From NCBI RefSeq assembly GCF_007004725.1, contig NZ_ML660161.1, positions 124,001 to 188,000 of the forward strand: a DNA stretch of 64,000 nt, in the 5' to 3' direction. Position numbers and translations under genes: made by a program. This DNA is from Aliikangiella coralliicola (GTDB lineage: Bacteria; Pseudomonadota; Gammaproteobacteria; Enterobacterales; Kangiellaceae). Shown here one piece after another: positions 33,888 to 44,020 of this stretch (positions are counted from its first letter, which is position 1; each line of letters opens with the position of its first letter). Below the pieces are notes generated by a model. That model worked only from the letters and a program-made list of their open reading frames with translations, searched no databases and was not told the origin of the DNA.

Positions 33888-34611
33888 ATATTAGTTGCCC
33901 CATTTCTCGTTTTATATCAAGAATGTCTGAATGAATTTGATCTTTAGGTACGCCGGCCTTTACCAGGGATTGATAGACATTCATCACCATTGCTTCGGAA
34001 CCGCTAACGTAAAACTCACACTCTGAGGATTTTTCACCTAGCTGTGCCAGTGCAACTTCGTGTGGAAACCCAGTCTCTCCCGTCCAGTTTTTGTCAGTTT
34101 CCGAAACAACAGGGATATAGGTGAATTGACATTGTCCGTGATTCCATTCGTTAATGATCTCCGATTGGTATAAATCGGATGAGGCCTGGGCCCCTAGATA
34201 TAAGGATAACTTTCTCGAGGTGCCTTGCGCCAAAGCGCTTTCGAGTAAACTTTTCATCGGTGAAAATCCTGTGCCACCGGCTATGATTACTAAGTCTTTG
34301 TCTCCCTGCTTGAGAAAGCACTCACCGTAAGGGCCTTCAATATGGAGGCGTGTGGCAGTTTTAAAAAGGTTTAGCATGTCCGCCGCCAAATCATGGCCAG
34401 GTATTAATCGAATGTGTAGTTCGATAAATGCTTTTTGTTCAGGCGCGCTCGCGATAGAAAGTGGAATGCGTTTTCCATCTGGCATTAACAAATAGAGGTA
34501 CTGACCACCTTTAAACTCAAACAGGTTACCCTTTTCAGGTTGAATTCTAATTCGATAAATCTGATCCGTTAGCTGTTTAATTTCAGTGGTTGTACAGTTT
34601 AATTCATTCAT
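33886..34611 (-). CDS. fre: NAD(P)H-flavin reductase
   Basis: Product of 241 residues of the ferredoxin-NADP reductase fold. Flavin-binding RIPLSIASAP, the nucleotide-binding IIAGGTGFSPMKSLLESAL, and a C-terminal YVSGSEAMVMNVYQSL match Fre/LuxG. It reduces free FMN/FAD with NAD(P)H; a possible electron source for flavin-dependent enzymes such as the halogenase at 7 kb (inference). It follows ubiD by 28 bp, the same order as in E. coli. Confidence 0.93.
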   Translation of the reverse strand: MNELNCTTTEIKQLTDQIYRIRIQPEKGNLFEFKGGQYLYLLMPDGKRIPLSIASAPEQKAFIELHIRLIPGHDLAADMLNLFKTATRLHIEGPYGECFLKQGDKDLVIIAGGTGFSPMKSLLESALAQGTSRKLSLYLGAQASSDLYQSEIINEWNHGQCQFTYIPVVSETDKNWTGETGFPHEVALAQLGEKSSECEFYVSGSEAMVMNVYQSLVKAGVPKDQIHSDILDIKREMGQLI

Positions 34612-34639
34612 CGTATTTTCTTGTGTAAGCTTAAATTTT

Positions 34640-36118
34640 TTACAACCCTAAACTAGGCCAGATTTCATCAACACGCTGCTTGGTTTTTTCGTCCATTTCT
34701 ATTGATTCTCCCCATTCGCGATTAGTTTCGCCGGGCCACTTGTTGGTTGCGTCGATTCCCATTTTAGAGCCGAGACCAGACACCGGAGAAGCAAAATCCA
34801 GATAATCGATTGGCGTATTATCAATGAGTGTTGTATCGCGGCTAGGATCAACCCGAGTTGTGATTGCCCAGATAACATCATTCCAGTCACGCGCATTGAC
34901 ATCGTCATCAGTGACGATAACAAATTTAGTATACATAAATTGTCTGAGAAAACTCCATACGCCTAACATCACCCTTTTAGCATGACCCGGATATTGTTTT
35001 TTCATGGTCACTACCGCGAGACGATAAGAGCATCCTTCGGGCGGTAAATAAAAATCAATAATTTCCGGAAATTGTTTTTGTAAAAGAGGAATAAAAACTT
35101 CGTTGAGCGCAACGCCAAGTATGGCTGGTTCGTCAGGCGGTCTACCGGTGTATGTCGAGTGATAAATAGGTTGGTTTCGGCTGGTTATTTTTTCTATTGT
35201 GAAAACAGGGAATTCTTCTACTTCATTATAGTAACCAGTATGATCACCGTAAGGCCCTTCGGGCGCCATTTCGCCTGGATAAATGAAGCCTTCTAATACA
35301 TATTCTGCACTTGCAGGAATTTGAAGGTCATTAGAAAGACATTCACTCACTCGAGTTTTTTCGCCACGAAGCAAACCTGCAAAAGCATATTCCGATAACG
35401 AGTCGGGAACAGGTGTTACTGCGCCTAAAATAGTCGCCGGATCGGCACCCAATGCCACGCTTACCGGAAAAGGTTCTCCTGGATGGGTTTCTTGCCAGGC
35501 TTTAAAATCTAACGCGCCGCCACGATGAGATAGCCACCGCATGATGACTTTATTTTTAGCAATGACCTGCTGCCGATAAATTCCCAGATTTTGACGTTTT
35601 TGATTAGGCCCCCTGGTAACGACTAACCCCCAGGTAATCAATGGTGCAACGTCACCAGGCCAACAGGTTTGAACAGGAATTTTGTGTAAATCAACTTCAT
35701 CTGCTTCAAAAACAACTGACTGGCATTCTGGTTTTTTGACGAGCTTAGGGCCCATATTGAGCACTTGTTTGAAAAGCGGCGCTTTGTTCCAGGCGTCTTT
35801 GAGTCCTTCTGGTGGTTCCGGCTCTTTAAGAAATGCGAGTAGTTTGCCGACTTCTCTTAATTGGGAGACATCTTCACAACCCATGGCTGCGGCGACTCTG
35901 CGTGTCGAGCCAAATAAATTAGCCAATACGGGAACGTCAAATCCTTTTGGGTTTTCAAATAGCAGTGCGGGTCCGTCTGCTCGTAAAACCCGATCAGAAA
36001 TTTCTGTCATTTCCAGGTTTGGATCAACGGAAGCGGAAATTCTTTTGAGATCACCTTGCTGCTCAAGATGATCCAAAAAGTCTCTTAGGTCTTTATATTT
36101 GACTGATGAAGAAAGCAT
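34640..36118 (-). CDS. ubiD: UbiD 4-hydroxy-3-polyprenylbenzoate decarboxylase
   Basis: Product of 492 residues. Family motifs from the prenyl-FMN decarboxylases are present ([55 protein letters not shown]). It decarboxylates the ubiquinone ring precursor using prenylated FMN made by UbiX. Length and order (ubiD then fre) match E. coli. It starts 12 bp after the rho stop on the same strand, so read-through from rho is possible. Confidence 0.96.
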   Translation of the reverse strand: MLSSSVKYKDLRDFLDHLEQQGDLKRISASVDPNLEMTEISDRVLRADGPALLFENPKGFDVPVLANLFGSTRRVAAAMGCEDVSQLREVGKLLAFLKEPEPPEGLKDAWNKAPLFKQVLNMGPKLVKKPECQSVVFEADEVDLHKIPVQTCWPGDVAPLITWGLVVTRGPNQKRQNLGIYRQQVIAKNKVIMRWLSHRGGALDFKAWQETHPGEPFPVSVALGADPATILGAVTPVPDSLSEYAFAGLLRGEKTRVSECLSNDLQIPASAEYVLEGFIYPGEMAPEGPYGDHTGYYNEVEEFPVFTIEKITSRNQPIYHSTYTGRPPDEPAILGVALNEVFIPLLQKQFPEIIDFYLPPEGCSYRLAVVTMKKQYPGHAKRVMLGVWSFLRQFMYTKFVIVTDDDVNARDWNDVIWAITTRVDPSRDTTLIDNTPIDYLDFASPVSGLGSKMGIDATNKWPGETNREWGESIEMDEKTKQRVDEIWPSLGL

Positions 36119-36130
36119 GACTTTAGCAGT

Positions 36131-37390
36131 CTACTTTCTCTTCATGGAGTTAAAAAATTCTTCGTTGGTTTTACCGAGGGCGAGTTTATCCACCAGGAAT
36201 TCCATCGCTTCAATTTCTTGCATTGGGTGAATGATCTTTCTGAGTATCCACATTTTTTGCAGCTCTTCAGGGGTTGTTAGCAAGTCTTCTTTACGCGTAC
36301 CGGAGCGATTAAAGTTAATGGCAGGGAATACGCGTTTTTCGGCAATTTTCCGGTCAAGGTGAAGTTCCATATTACCGGTTCCTTTAAACTCTTCGTAAAT
36401 GACTTCATCCATTTTTGAACCTGTATCAACCAATGCGGTTGCGATAATGGTTAAGCTACCGCCTTCTTCGATGTTTCTTGCAGCGCCAAAGAATCGCTTG
36501 GGTCTTTGCAATGCATTGGCATCAACACCACCAGTCAATACTTTGCCGGAAGAGGGGACAACTGTATTGTAAGCACGCGCTAATCGGGTAATCGAGTCGA
36601 GTAAGATAACAACATCTTTTTTATGTTCGACCAACCGTTTAGCTTTTTCAATGACCATTTCTGCAACTTGAACGTGGCGACTAGCTGGTTCATCGAAAGT
36701 TGAAGCGACCACTTCGCCTCTTACTGAGCGCTGCATTTCTGTTACTTCTTCAGGGCGCTCATCAATCAATAATACAATTAACACACATTCTGGATAATTG
36801 GCGGTAATTGATTGTGCAATGTTCTGCATCATCATGGTTTTACCGGCTTTCGGTGGCGAAACCACCAAGGCTCTTTGGCCTTTACCAATCGGGGCAGATA
36901 AGTCGATGACACGGGCGGTCATATCTTCACTTGATCCATTTCCACGCTGCATCACCATTCGCTCGTCAGGGTGAAGCGGGGTCAAGTTCTCAAATAATAT
37001 TTTGTTTTTAGCGTTTTCTGGGCTGTCGAAATTAATTTCATTTATTTTCAGTAACGCAAAATATCTTTCACCGTGCTTGGGTGGGCGAATCTTACCGGAA
37101 ATCGTATCTCCAGTGCGTAAGCTGAAGCGGCGAATTTGACTGGGCGAAACGTAAATATCGTCAGGGCCTGCTAGATATGAAGAACCGGCATTTCTCAAAA
37201 AACCGAAACCATCGGGCAGGATTTCGAGAACACCATCTCCGAAAATATCTTCGCCGCTTTTCGCGTGGTTTTTAAGAATTGCAAAAATAATATCCTGTTT
37301 GCGCATTCGAGCTGCATCATCCAGGCCTGCTTCTTTCGCCATTTCGCTTAGCTTAGCTGCTGAAAGCTGTTTAATTTCGGTTAGATTCAT
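36131..37390 (-). CDS. rho: Transcription termination factor Rho
   Basis: Product of 419 residues, exactly the length of E. coli Rho and nearly colinear with it. N-terminal helix bundle, the RNA-binding cold-shock-like domain ([20 protein letters not shown]), P-loop PPKAGKT, Walker [15 protein letters not shown]-loop ([18 protein letters not shown]) and R-loop ([20 protein letters not shown]) are present. It is an RNA-dependent helicase hexamer that ends transcription. No Shine-Dalgarno is visible at its ATG. The 477-bp spacer upstream is likely an autoregulatory leader. Confidence 0.98.
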   Translation of the reverse strand: MNLTEIKQLSAAKLSEMAKEAGLDDAARMRKQDIIFAILKNHAKSGEDIFGDGVLEILPDGFGFLRNAGSSYLAGPDDIYVSPSQIRRFSLRTGDTISGKIRPPKHGERYFALLKINEINFDSPENAKNKILFENLTPLHPDERMVMQRGNGSSEDMTARVIDLSAPIGKGQRALVVSPPKAGKTMMMQNIAQSITANYPECVLIVLLIDERPEEVTEMQRSVRGEVVASTFDEPASRHVQVAEMVIEKAKRLVEHKKDVVILLDSITRLARAYNTVVPSSGKVLTGGVDANALQRPKRFFGAARNIEEGGSLTIIATALVDTGSKMDEVIYEEFKGTGNMELHLDRKIAEKRVFPAINFNRSGTRKEDLLTTPEELQKMWILRKIIHPMQEIEAMEFLVDKLALGKTNEEFFNSMKRK

Positions 37391-37867
37391 AGGAGTACTT
37401 TATTATTTATAGAGTGGAAAAGTAGAAGTTGAGTCCGTAAATTTAGTCTTCGGTCTAAATGAGTTCAAAATTTACGTAGATTAAATTACCCGTTTTATTG
37501 AATATATGGTGTTTCGACATCAAACCAACTGCAAATTAAATGGGGTTACGCCCGAATAGCGAACTTATTATTAATCTTATTTGATTGCAGAGGAATAACG
37601 ACAAATTAGAAGTTCATTCTAGAAACAGACTTATTTTAGGAGCCAGGAGACTCTGAAACGAGCTGTCAATTGAAAAGTAGCACTAAAATAAAAAATTGTC
37701 CAACATTTTACTGAATTCTATTCGACCTATCGATTTATCATCCCTCTACGCGATAAGCGTCTAATCGATTTTATCACTGTGCGACAGTTACCTGGTTCGC
37801 ACAGTGATAAGTGGCTCTTACCCTGTTAGCCAGGAAATATGGCTTGGGAAAGTGCTCTAAAAATTCA
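37391..37867 (-). promoter_or_regulatory. rho: Long rho leader / trxA-rho spacer
   Basis: The 477 bp between trxA and rho contain no convincing gene. In other gammaproteobacteria this region is the rho leader through which Rho represses its own synthesis. Near the trxA end it holds a strong 40-bp hairpin (listed separately). Attenuation here is known biology applied by position, not shown by the sequence. Confidence 0.5.
37771..37810. other. Perfect 14-bp inverted repeat downstream of trxA
   Basis: TTATCACTGTGCGA and TCGCACAGTGATAA flank a 12-nt loop, 57 bp past the trxA stop. Neither side has a T run, so it is not a standard terminator. It might protect the trxA mRNA 3' end, be a paused structure for Rho autoregulation, or bind a protein. 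Confidence 0.6.
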
Positions 37868-38197
37868 TTAAATATTGCTATCTAAAAACGCCGCTAACTG
37901 TGATTTGCTGGCTGCGCCAATTTGCTGAGCTTCGACGACGCCATTTTTAACCAGGATAAGAGTAGGGATACCCTTGACGCCATACTGTGGCGCTGTAGCC
38001 TGATTTGTATCGATATTGAGCTTTCCGATTTTTACTTTACCATCATACTCATCAGCAAGCTGGTCGAGAATCGGCGCTATCATTTTGCATGGACCACACC
38101 ACTCTGCCCAAAAATCGACTAATACCGGAATATCTGACTGTAATACTTCAGCGTCAAAGCTGTCATCGGTTAATTGAACAATCTTATCACTGCTCAT
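37868..38197 (-). CDS. trxA: Thioredoxin 1
   Basis: Product of 109 residues with the WCGPC active site (33-37), FWAEW before it and the cis-Pro loop KGIPTL. It is the general protein disulfide reductase of the cytosol. The open frame runs further upstream, but the ATG at 38197 is preceded by AGGAGAAGAG and gives the standard length. Divergent from rhlB, upstream of rho: the usual gammaproteobacterial arrangement. Confidence 0.97.
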   Translation of the reverse strand: MSSDKIVQLTDDSFDAEVLQSDIPVLVDFWAEWCGPCKMIAPILDQLADEYDGKVKIGKLNIDTNQATAPQYGVKGIPTLILVKNGVVEAQQIGAASKSQLAAFLDSNI

Positions 38198-38360
38198 GAA
38201 TTCTCTTCTCCTAAAAAACACTATTCGCCCGCATTCACAGTAAATGCTATTATGCGGCATTAATCTAATATGACTATTTTGGTCTATTCTGCAGTCAGTT
38301 GGTGCAAGTTGCAACCAGAGATCGCAAAATCCAAACAAATTATCAGGAACAATTGCTACT

Positions 38361-39671
38361 ATGGTTACCCATTTATCCACAACTGCATTTCGTAATATGG
38401 GGCTTCATCCAGACTTATTAAAGGCCCTTGATTCACTTGGTTATCAATTTGCGACGCCAATCCAGGCTCAGGCCTTGCCATTATTACTTAATTCGCAGGA
38501 TGTGGCTGGGCAGGCACAGACCGGAACCGGCAAAACTAATGCCTTTTTACTCGCAATTTTGAATGAATTACTGACTTTACCTGAGGTTGAAGGACGAGAA
38601 ATTAATGAACCCAGAGCCTTTATAATTGCGCCGACCCGAGAATTAGTGATTCAAATATTTGAAGATGCCAAGAAACTCTCTAAATATACTGATCTGAAGA
38701 TGTGCGTTGTGTTTGGCGGCGCGGATTACGATAAGCAGCGCAAAGCAATTGAGCAAGGGTGTGATGTACTGATTGGCACCGCAGGTCGATTGATCGACTA
38801 CTTCAAGCAACGCGTATATAACTTTTATGCCTTAGACTGTGTGGTTCTTGATGAAGCCGATCGTATGTTCGATTTGGGTTTTATCAATGATATTCGTTAT
38901 CTTTTTCGTAAAATGCCCAAGCCCACTGAGCGTCTGAACATGTTGTTTTCTGCGACTTTGTCTCATCGAGTTAAAGAACTCGCTTATGAACATATGAACT
39001 CACCGCAACACATTCATGTTGAAGCAGAGCAAGTCACCGCTGACAGAGTTCGTCAGCTACTTTATTATCCTGCTAATCATGAAAAGTTACCGCTATTGGT
39101 CGGATTGATGCAAAAGTACCAGCCTGAGAAAGCAATGATCTTCACTAATACCAGGCGTCAGGCGGAGAAGGTCTGGTTGTGTCTTAAAGGCAATGATATT
39201 AAAGCTGGTTTGTTAACCGGTGACGTACAGCAGAAAAGAAGAATTCGATTACTCGAAGATTTAAAGCAAGGAAAAATAGAAGTGTTGATCGCTACCGATG
39301 TGGCTGCAAGAGGGTTGCATATTGACGGAGTGACTCACGTGTTTAATTACGATCTGCCTGATGACGCGGAAGATTATGTTCACAGAATCGGCAGAACTGC
39401 CAGAGCTGGCGCAGAGGGAGACGCGATTTCTTTTGCCGGCGAAGATAATGCCTTTAATTTGCCAGCTATCGAGCGTTACATTGAAAGTGCCATTCCGACT
39501 GCAGATGTGTCTCCTGACTTGTTGGCAAATATCAAACCCTCGGCCAGTATGGAGCGACCAGCTCATAGAGGAGGACGGGGCAAAGGTCATCATAAAAATG
39601 GACCTGGTAAAAGTAACTATCGAGGAAAGAAGCCAAATCAATCCAGTCGATCCCGAGGTCAAAGCGAATAA
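38361..39671 (+). CDS. rhlB: ATP-dependent RNA helicase RhlB
   Basis: Product of 436 residues. DEAD-box order: Q motif ([14 protein letters not shown]), [43 protein letters not shown] and [10 protein letters not shown], then a basic Arg/Gly/Lys tail ([12 protein letters not shown]...) that binds RNA. The [17 protein letters not shown] segment and position divergent from trxA favour RhlB, the helicase of the RNA degradosome, over other DEAD-box paralogues. Confidence 0.95.
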   Translation: MVTHLSTTAFRNMGLHPDLLKALDSLGYQFATPIQAQALPLLLNSQDVAGQAQTGTGKTNAFLLAILNELLTLPEVEGREINEPRAFIIAPTRELVIQIFEDAKKLSKYTDLKMCVVFGGADYDKQRKAIEQGCDVLIGTAGRLIDYFKQRVYNFYALDCVVLDEADRMFDLGFINDIRYLFRKMPKPTERLNMLFSATLSHRVKELAYEHMNSPQHIHVEAEQVTADRVRQLLYYPANHEKLPLLVGLMQKYQPEKAMIFTNTRRQAEKVWLCLKGNDIKAGLLTGDVQQKRRIRLLEDLKQGKIEVLIATDVAARGLHIDGVTHVFNYDLPDDAEDYVHRIGRTARAGAEGDAISFAGEDNAFNLPAIERYIESAIPTADVSPDLLANIKPSASMERPAHRGGRGKGHHKNGPGKSNYRGKKPNQSSRSRGQSE

Positions 39672-39729
39672 AACGCTAATAAAGCGTAAAACTATTAATT
39701 CCGATACGGGTTAGTCGACGCTTTTGTTT

Positions 39730-39786
39730 TTAGAACTTGTAGTCGTTATTAGAGATTGTAATTGTCATTAGAAACTGTAGTAGTAA
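39730..39786. repeat. Three imperfect 19-bp tandem repeats between rhlB and tusA
   Basis: TTAGAACTTGTAGTCGTTA, TTAGAGATTGTAATTGTCA and TTAGAAACTGTAGTAGTAA run head to tail. They share TTAGA and TGTA at fixed positions and end 28 bp before the tusA start. Confidence 0.75.
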
Positions 39787-39814
39787 TCTAGAAAGAACAT
39801 AGATAGTGAGTAGT

Positions 39815-40054
39815 ATGAGCATTCAGCCTGATGTCATCCTTGAAGCAGAAGGATTACGTTGCCCGGAGCCAATTATGATGATCCGTAAGTCGATTCGTAC
39901 AATGCAAGCCGGAGAGGTATTATTGATTGTTGCCGATGACCCGGCAACTAAAAGAGACGTCCCCAATTTTTGCGAGTTTATGGATCACGAGTTACTTGAA
40001 GCAAAAACGGGCGAAATTCCCTACCAGTATTGGATCCGCAAAGGTCGTGGGTAG
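39815..40054 (+). CDS. tusA: Sulfurtransferase TusA
   Basis: Product of 79 residues from ATG (a GTG three codons upstream is possible). It carries the TusA signature with the catalytic Cys16 in [16 protein letters not shown], and [21 protein letters not shown]. It accepts persulfide sulfur from IscS and relays it for tRNA 2-thiouridine and other sulfur pathways. The DUF1285 gene begins 2 bp beyond its stop. Confidence 0.95.
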   Translation: MSIQPDVILEAEGLRCPEPIMMIRKSIRTMQAGEVLLIVADDPATKRDVPNFCEFMDHELLEAKTGEIPYQYWIRKGRG

Positions 40055-40056
40055 CA

Positions 40057-40650
40057 ATGTCTTCCAACAGACCGAATCAGACGAAATCAAATTCCAGACA
40101 AGCTGTCTCTGCTGAATCGCTCATCAAATCAATTGGTGATTCGCCTATACCGCCAGTTGAAAAGTGGGATCCGGAGTATTGCGGAGAGCTTGAACTCATT
40201 ATCAAGTCTGATGGTAGTTGGCTTTATGGTGGGACACCGTTAACACGACGCAAAATTCAGTTGTTATTTTCCCGTGTGATTAAAAAAGAAGGTGATGACT
40301 ATTTTTTGGTGACACCGGTGGAAAAATTATCAATCCAGGTCGAATGGTTACCATTTGTTATTGTTGATTTTGAGGTGATTGACGAAAATAATAAAAAGAT
40401 TTTTCGATTTTTTGATAACTGCGACAATCAAGTCGATTTAATGGCAAGCGGACAACTCAAGTTGAGCCTGTTTAAAGAACAGTGGCTTCCTTCAATCCTC
40501 ATTCGCCGCAATCTTTATGCTGGAATTAGTCGTCAGTGCTATTATCGATTGATTGCGGAAGCTGATATTGATGAAACGAATGACACAAGTCATGTACAAC
40601 TCACCTCCAATGGAATAGTCTTTTCTCTCGGAGAATTCGAGCAAACCTAG
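40057..40650 (+). CDS. DUF1285 domain-containing protein
   Basis: Product of 197 residues from the ATG at 40057 (an upstream TTG in frame is unlikely). The DUF1285 pattern is clear: DGSWLYGGTPLTRRKIQLLF, DDYFLVTPVEKLSIQVEW and PFVIVDFEVIDEN. No catalytic residues are known for this family and no membrane segment or signal peptide is seen, so it is a cytosolic protein of unknown role. It sits tightly behind tusA. Confidence 0.85.
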   Translation: MSSNRPNQTKSNSRQAVSAESLIKSIGDSPIPPVEKWDPEYCGELELIIKSDGSWLYGGTPLTRRKIQLLFSRVIKKEGDDYFLVTPVEKLSIQVEWLPFVIVDFEVIDENNKKIFRFFDNCDNQVDLMASGQLKLSLFKEQWLPSILIRRNLYAGISRQCYYRLIAEADIDETNDTSHVQLTSNGIVFSLGEFEQT

Positions 40651-40700
40651 AGTTCAGAAATAATTTGAGCTCAGACATAATTTGAGTCCAGACATAATAT
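40650..40700. repeat. Three imperfect 17-bp tandem repeats between DUF1285 gene and next gene
   Basis: GAGTTCAGAAATAATTT, GAGCTCAGACATAATTT and GAGTCCAGACATAATAT run head to tail and fill the spacer exactly, from the last base of one gene to the start codon of the next. Confidence 0.8.
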
Positions 40701-41013
40701 GCACATTGTAATCAACAAAATTCCAAAAGCGGCAATTGTCTGTTATTGCGTAGGCTTTGCGATCTTGATCGCGGCACTGATAGTGTATTTTTATTTTTCC
40801 AATTTGATTGAGCCTGTCAGGTTACAGCAAATTTTTATTGGCGGAGCGATTGTTGTGGTCGTTGGCTCTGTGATTAATACACTGTACCAGTTTCGACCTG
40901 GTCGAAATTCTCAAGACGTGGAAAGTCAATCAACCTCCAGGCAAGATCAGAACAATTTGTTTCCCGACAGTTCAAGCCAAACTGATGAAAAGGAAAAAGC
41001 TAATGCTGAATGA
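40699..41013 (+). CDS. Small membrane protein, unknown function
   Basis: Product of 104 residues with two hydrophobic helices (about 10-31 and 44-61) and a polar, Gln/Ser-rich tail. The start codon lies in the end of the 17-bp repeat array and no Shine-Dalgarno is visible, so the exact start is unsure. Its last codons overlap the start of fhs, which supports expression. Function not recognised. Confidence 0.6.
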   Translation: MHIVINKIPKAAIVCYCVGFAILIAALIVYFYFSNLIEPVRLQQIFIGGAIVVVVGSVINTLYQFRPGRNSQDVESQSTSRQDQNNLFPDSSSQTDEKEKANAE

Positions 41014-42670
41014 TGCAGAAATTGTTAAGCAATTCAAACCTAAACCTATCGTTGAAGTTGCCAAAAGTTTGGGAATCGATGAACAATACATAATGCCCTA
41101 TGGGTCAGAAATAACCAAAATCCATGCTGATGCACTCAAACAGGCAACTAAGCAGAATAGTGGCAAACTGATTTTAGTTTCTGCAACGACGCCAACACCT
41201 GCAGGCGAAGGAAAAACGACAACCACCATTGGCCTGGGCCAGGCATTTACCCGGTTGGGAGATTCTGTCTGTTTAGCGCTAAGAGAACCATCACTAGGCC
41301 CTTGTCTGGGAATGAAAGGCGGCGCCACCGGTGGCGGTTACTCTCAAGTTGTGCCGGTTGATCGAATCAACTTACATTTCACTGGCGACTTTCACGCGAT
41401 TACTTCTGCTAACAATTTGATCTCGGCTTCTATCGATAACCATATTTATCATGGCAACGCGTTGAATATCGATCCACGTCAGATTGTATGGCGCCGAGTG
41501 ATGGATATGAATGACCGTAGTTTACGGAAAATTGTTCTTGGACTTGGCGGAAAAATGCAGGGAATTCCCAGGGAAGGTGGTTTTGATATTACTGCCGCGT
41601 CGGAAGTGATGGCTATTTTGTGTTTGGCGAAAGACTTTGAAGATCTGGAAAACCGATTGGATAACACTCTGATTGGATATAGCTATACCGACGAACCCGT
41701 TTTTGTTAAAGCACTCGGTATTACCGGCGCTTTATTGGCGTTACTTCGCGATGCCCTGCACCCTAATCTGGTGCAGTCGTTAGAAGGAACGCCGACTTTT
41801 ATTCATGGTGGACCTTTCGCGAATATTGCCCATGGGTGCAATAGTGTTCTAGCCACAAAAATGGCAATGCATCATGCAGAGTGGGCAATTACTGAAGCTG
41901 GGTTTGGATTTGATTTAGGCGCTGAAAAGTTCTTTGATATTAAGTGTCGTCTGGCCGAACTCGATCCTGCTGCAGTTGTATTAGTCACTACTGTTCGGGC
42001 GCTAAAAATGCACGGAGGAATGGATAGACAACATTTAACCACGGTAAACACAGAGTTTGTTAAGGCTGGTCTCGAAAATCTGGACAAACACATCGAAAGT
42101 GTTCAATTGTTTAACAAAACGCCTGTGGTTGCACTTAACCGTTTTGCCGACGACAGTGATGAAGAAATTGCCATTATCCGCGATCATGTTGAAGCGAAAG
42201 GTATTTTATTCGCCGAAAGCAACCATTTTACCAAGGGCGGCGAAGGTGCGATTGAACTGGCTGAAAAAGTAAAAATAGCCGTTGAACAAAATAGGCCGTT
42301 CAAGCCCCTGTATGAATTACGCGATAGCGTCGTCGATAAGATTAAAAAAGTTTGCAAAGCAATGTATGGTGCTCGCGATGTGGCGTTTACCAAAGAGGCG
42401 GAAGTTGATTTGCATCATGTGGAACATCTTAAGCTCACTGGGTTACCGATCTGCATTGCCAAAGCGCCAAGTTCTTTATCAGATGACCCCTTGTTGCACG
42501 GTCGGCCACGTGATTTTCAGGTTACAGTGAGAAATATTCAAGTGAATGCGGGCGCTGGATTTTTGGTTGTGTTGACGGGAAAAATCATGCGTATGCCCGG
42601 GCTGCCGAAAGAGCCTGCAGCGACAAAAGTTGAACTGTTAGAGGACGGAGAAATTATTGGTGTGAGTTAA
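41003..42670 (+). CDS. fhs: Formate--tetrahydrofolate ligase
   Basis: Product of 555 residues from the ATG behind AAGGA (another ATG six codons upstream is possible). P-loop TPAGEGKTTTTIGLGQ at about 62-77, LREPSLGPCLGMKGGA, NLHFTGDFHAI and FIHGGPFANIAHGCNS are diagnostic. It makes 10-formyl-THF from formate, THF and ATP. Many gammaproteobacteria rely on FolD alone, so this is an extra route for one-carbon units and formate assimilation. It overlaps the small membrane protein gene and is convergent with hxlR. Confidence 0.96.
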   Translation: MLNDAEIVKQFKPKPIVEVAKSLGIDEQYIMPYGSEITKIHADALKQATKQNSGKLILVSATTPTPAGEGKTTTTIGLGQAFTRLGDSVCLALREPSLGPCLGMKGGATGGGYSQVVPVDRINLHFTGDFHAITSANNLISASIDNHIYHGNALNIDPRQIVWRRVMDMNDRSLRKIVLGLGGKMQGIPREGGFDITAASEVMAILCLAKDFEDLENRLDNTLIGYSYTDEPVFVKALGITGALLALLRDALHPNLVQSLEGTPTFIHGGPFANIAHGCNSVLATKMAMHHAEWAITEAGFGFDLGAEKFFDIKCRLAELDPAAVVLVTTVRALKMHGGMDRQHLTTVNTEFVKAGLENLDKHIESVQLFNKTPVVALNRFADDSDEEIAIIRDHVEAKGILFAESNHFTKGGEGAIELAEKVKIAVEQNRPFKPLYELRDSVVDKIKKVCKAMYGARDVAFTKEAEVDLHHVEHLKLTGLPICIAKAPSSLSDDPLLHGRPRDFQVTVRNIQVNAGAGFLVVLTGKIMRMPGLPKEPAATKVELLEDGEIIGVS

Positions 42671-42728
42671 TTGTTTTGGAAACGATTCAATTTTTTGAAA
42701 TCAATATCTGTGATTGAATTTCCTGATT

Positions 42729-43070
42729 TTAAGTTAACTCTATAATTTCTTCCTGCAACTTTTCGAGTTCATCAAGAATGCGAATAAACCGAGTGCCAAA
42801 CGGGGTTACTTTATACTCCACTCTGGGCGGCACTTCGTTGTAGGAAACCCGTTCCAAAATACCAAACTGCGTATTTTTTCTCAGACATTCATTCAGCACT
42901 TTGGTGGTTAACCCCTCAACACTTCGTACCATTTCCCCTGGCCGATTAATATCATTAGCTAACAATTGATAGACGGTAAGAGACCATTTACAACCATAAA
43001 TGGTTTCCACCATACGAGCACTTCTTTCGGGCGCAGATTTTTTCCGAAATATTTTTTCCTGATTTTTCAT
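42729..43070 (-). CDS. HxlR-family transcriptional regulator
   Basis: Product of 113 residues, a winged helix of the HxlR/DUF24 family: IYGCKWSLTVYQLLA, VEGLTTKVLNECLRK and YNEVPPRVEYKVTPFG. The usual N-terminal Cys before the first helix is not seen, so redox sensing through that Cys is doubtful. Divergent from an SDR gene, with repeated operator-like sites between them. Confidence 0.87.
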   Translation of the reverse strand: MKNQEKIFRKKSAPERSARMVETIYGCKWSLTVYQLLANDINRPGEMVRSVEGLTTKVLNECLRKNTQFGILERVSYNEVPPRVEYKVTPFGTRFIRILDELEKLQEEIIELT

Positions 43071-43085
43071 TAATTTATACCTGAA

Positions 43086-43113
43086 AGTACCTACCGTACT
43101 ATTTTGTACCTAC
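43086..43113. promoter_or_regulatory. Candidate HxlR operator
   Basis: AGTAC-CTACC-GTACT inverted repeat (43086-43100) and direct GTACCTAC copies at 43087 and 43106, between hxlR and the SDR gene. HxlR proteins bind GTAC-containing palindromes, which fits autoregulation and control of the SDR gene. Confidence 0.65.
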
Positions 43114-43208
43114 TTTTCAATAGGCTACCGTCTTGGATATGCTGAATCTACATTTTAGCTAGCTACTCGTTAGTTAACTACTATTTTATTCAACTTGAGA
43201 GGTGAACT

Positions 43209-43976
43209 ATGGATATTCAAAATCAACCAACAGCGCTAGTGGTAGGTGGTTCCAGCGGAATGGGTTTTGCGACGGCTGAGCGACTGCTCGAACGAGGTAT
43301 CGAAACAACGATTATTGGCAATTCCAGATCGAAACTTGATGCTGCCAAGCAATCATTGTCTGGAGCGACTCCGGTCAATACAGTGCAAGCAAATTTATAT
43401 AATGCTGACGATGTGAAACGAATTATTGAGCACATTAATAGCCAAAACAGACATATTAAATATCTGGTTAACGCCGCCGGATATTTTAAGCCGACGGCAT
43501 TTTTGGAACACCAGTATAGTGATTATGACGCTTATGCTGACTTAAATCGTGCTGGCTTTTTTATCTCGCAAGCTGTCGCTGCGAATATGGTCGCTAATGG
43601 CGGAGGCTCAATTGTTCATATTGGATCCATGTGGGCCAAGCAAGCAATCAAGGCGACTCCATCATCAGCTTATTCGATGGCAAAAGCCGGTCTACATGCG
43701 TTAACACAGCATATGGCTATGGAACTTGCAGAGCAAAATATTCGCGTGAATGCTGTCTCTCCTGCGGTTGTAAAAACTCCTATTTATGGTGCTTTCATTA
43801 ACCCTGAAGAAATCGATGAGACACTGGCCACTTTTAATGAATTTCATCCAATTGGTCGGATCGGTACACCAAAAGATATTGCCGCTACCATCGACTTTTT
43901 ACTCAGCGATCAATCAAGCTGGGTTACTGGCGCGATATGGGATGTAGATGGCGGCGTGATGGCCGGCCGCAACTAA
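43209..43976 (+). CDS. SDR-family oxidoreductase under HxlR control
   Basis: Product of 255 residues. Cofactor loop [19 protein letters not shown], catalytic Ser in HIGSMWA and YSMAK (Tyr-x3-Lys), and the [21 protein letters not shown] end segment are typical of classical SDRs. Substrate unknown. The gene is preceded by GAGAGG and is divergent from hxlR; such pairs often respond to electrophiles or quinones (inference). Confidence 0.87.
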   Translation: MDIQNQPTALVVGGSSGMGFATAERLLERGIETTIIGNSRSKLDAAKQSLSGATPVNTVQANLYNADDVKRIIEHINSQNRHIKYLVNAAGYFKPTAFLEHQYSDYDAYADLNRAGFFISQAVAANMVANGGGSIVHIGSMWAKQAIKATPSSAYSMAKAGLHALTQHMAMELAEQNIRVNAVSPAVVKTPIYGAFINPEEIDETLATFNEFHPIGRIGTPKDIAATIDFLLSDQSSWVTGAIWDVDGGVMAGRN

Positions 43977-43985
43977 AAGTTTTAG

Positions 43986-44020
43986 CAGGTGGTGAATTGC
44001 ACCACCTGATCTATTTTTTG
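43986..44020 (+). terminator. Terminator after the SDR gene
   Basis: CAGGTGGTG/CACCACCTG perfect 9-bp arms with a 5-nt loop, then a T-rich tail (ATCTATTTTTT). Confidence 0.82.

Noticed and set aside
38198-38380. 61-residue N-terminal extension of thioredoxin
   Set aside because: Standard length and an AGGAGAAGAG site support the ATG at 38197; the extension would overlap rhlB.
39669-39685. Terminator of rhlB
   Set aside because: Only a 5-bp ACGCT/AGCGT stem with no T run.
42671-42728. Shared terminator between fhs and hxlR
   Set aside because: ATTCAAT/ATTGAAT can pair across a long loop, but the stem is short and AT-only.
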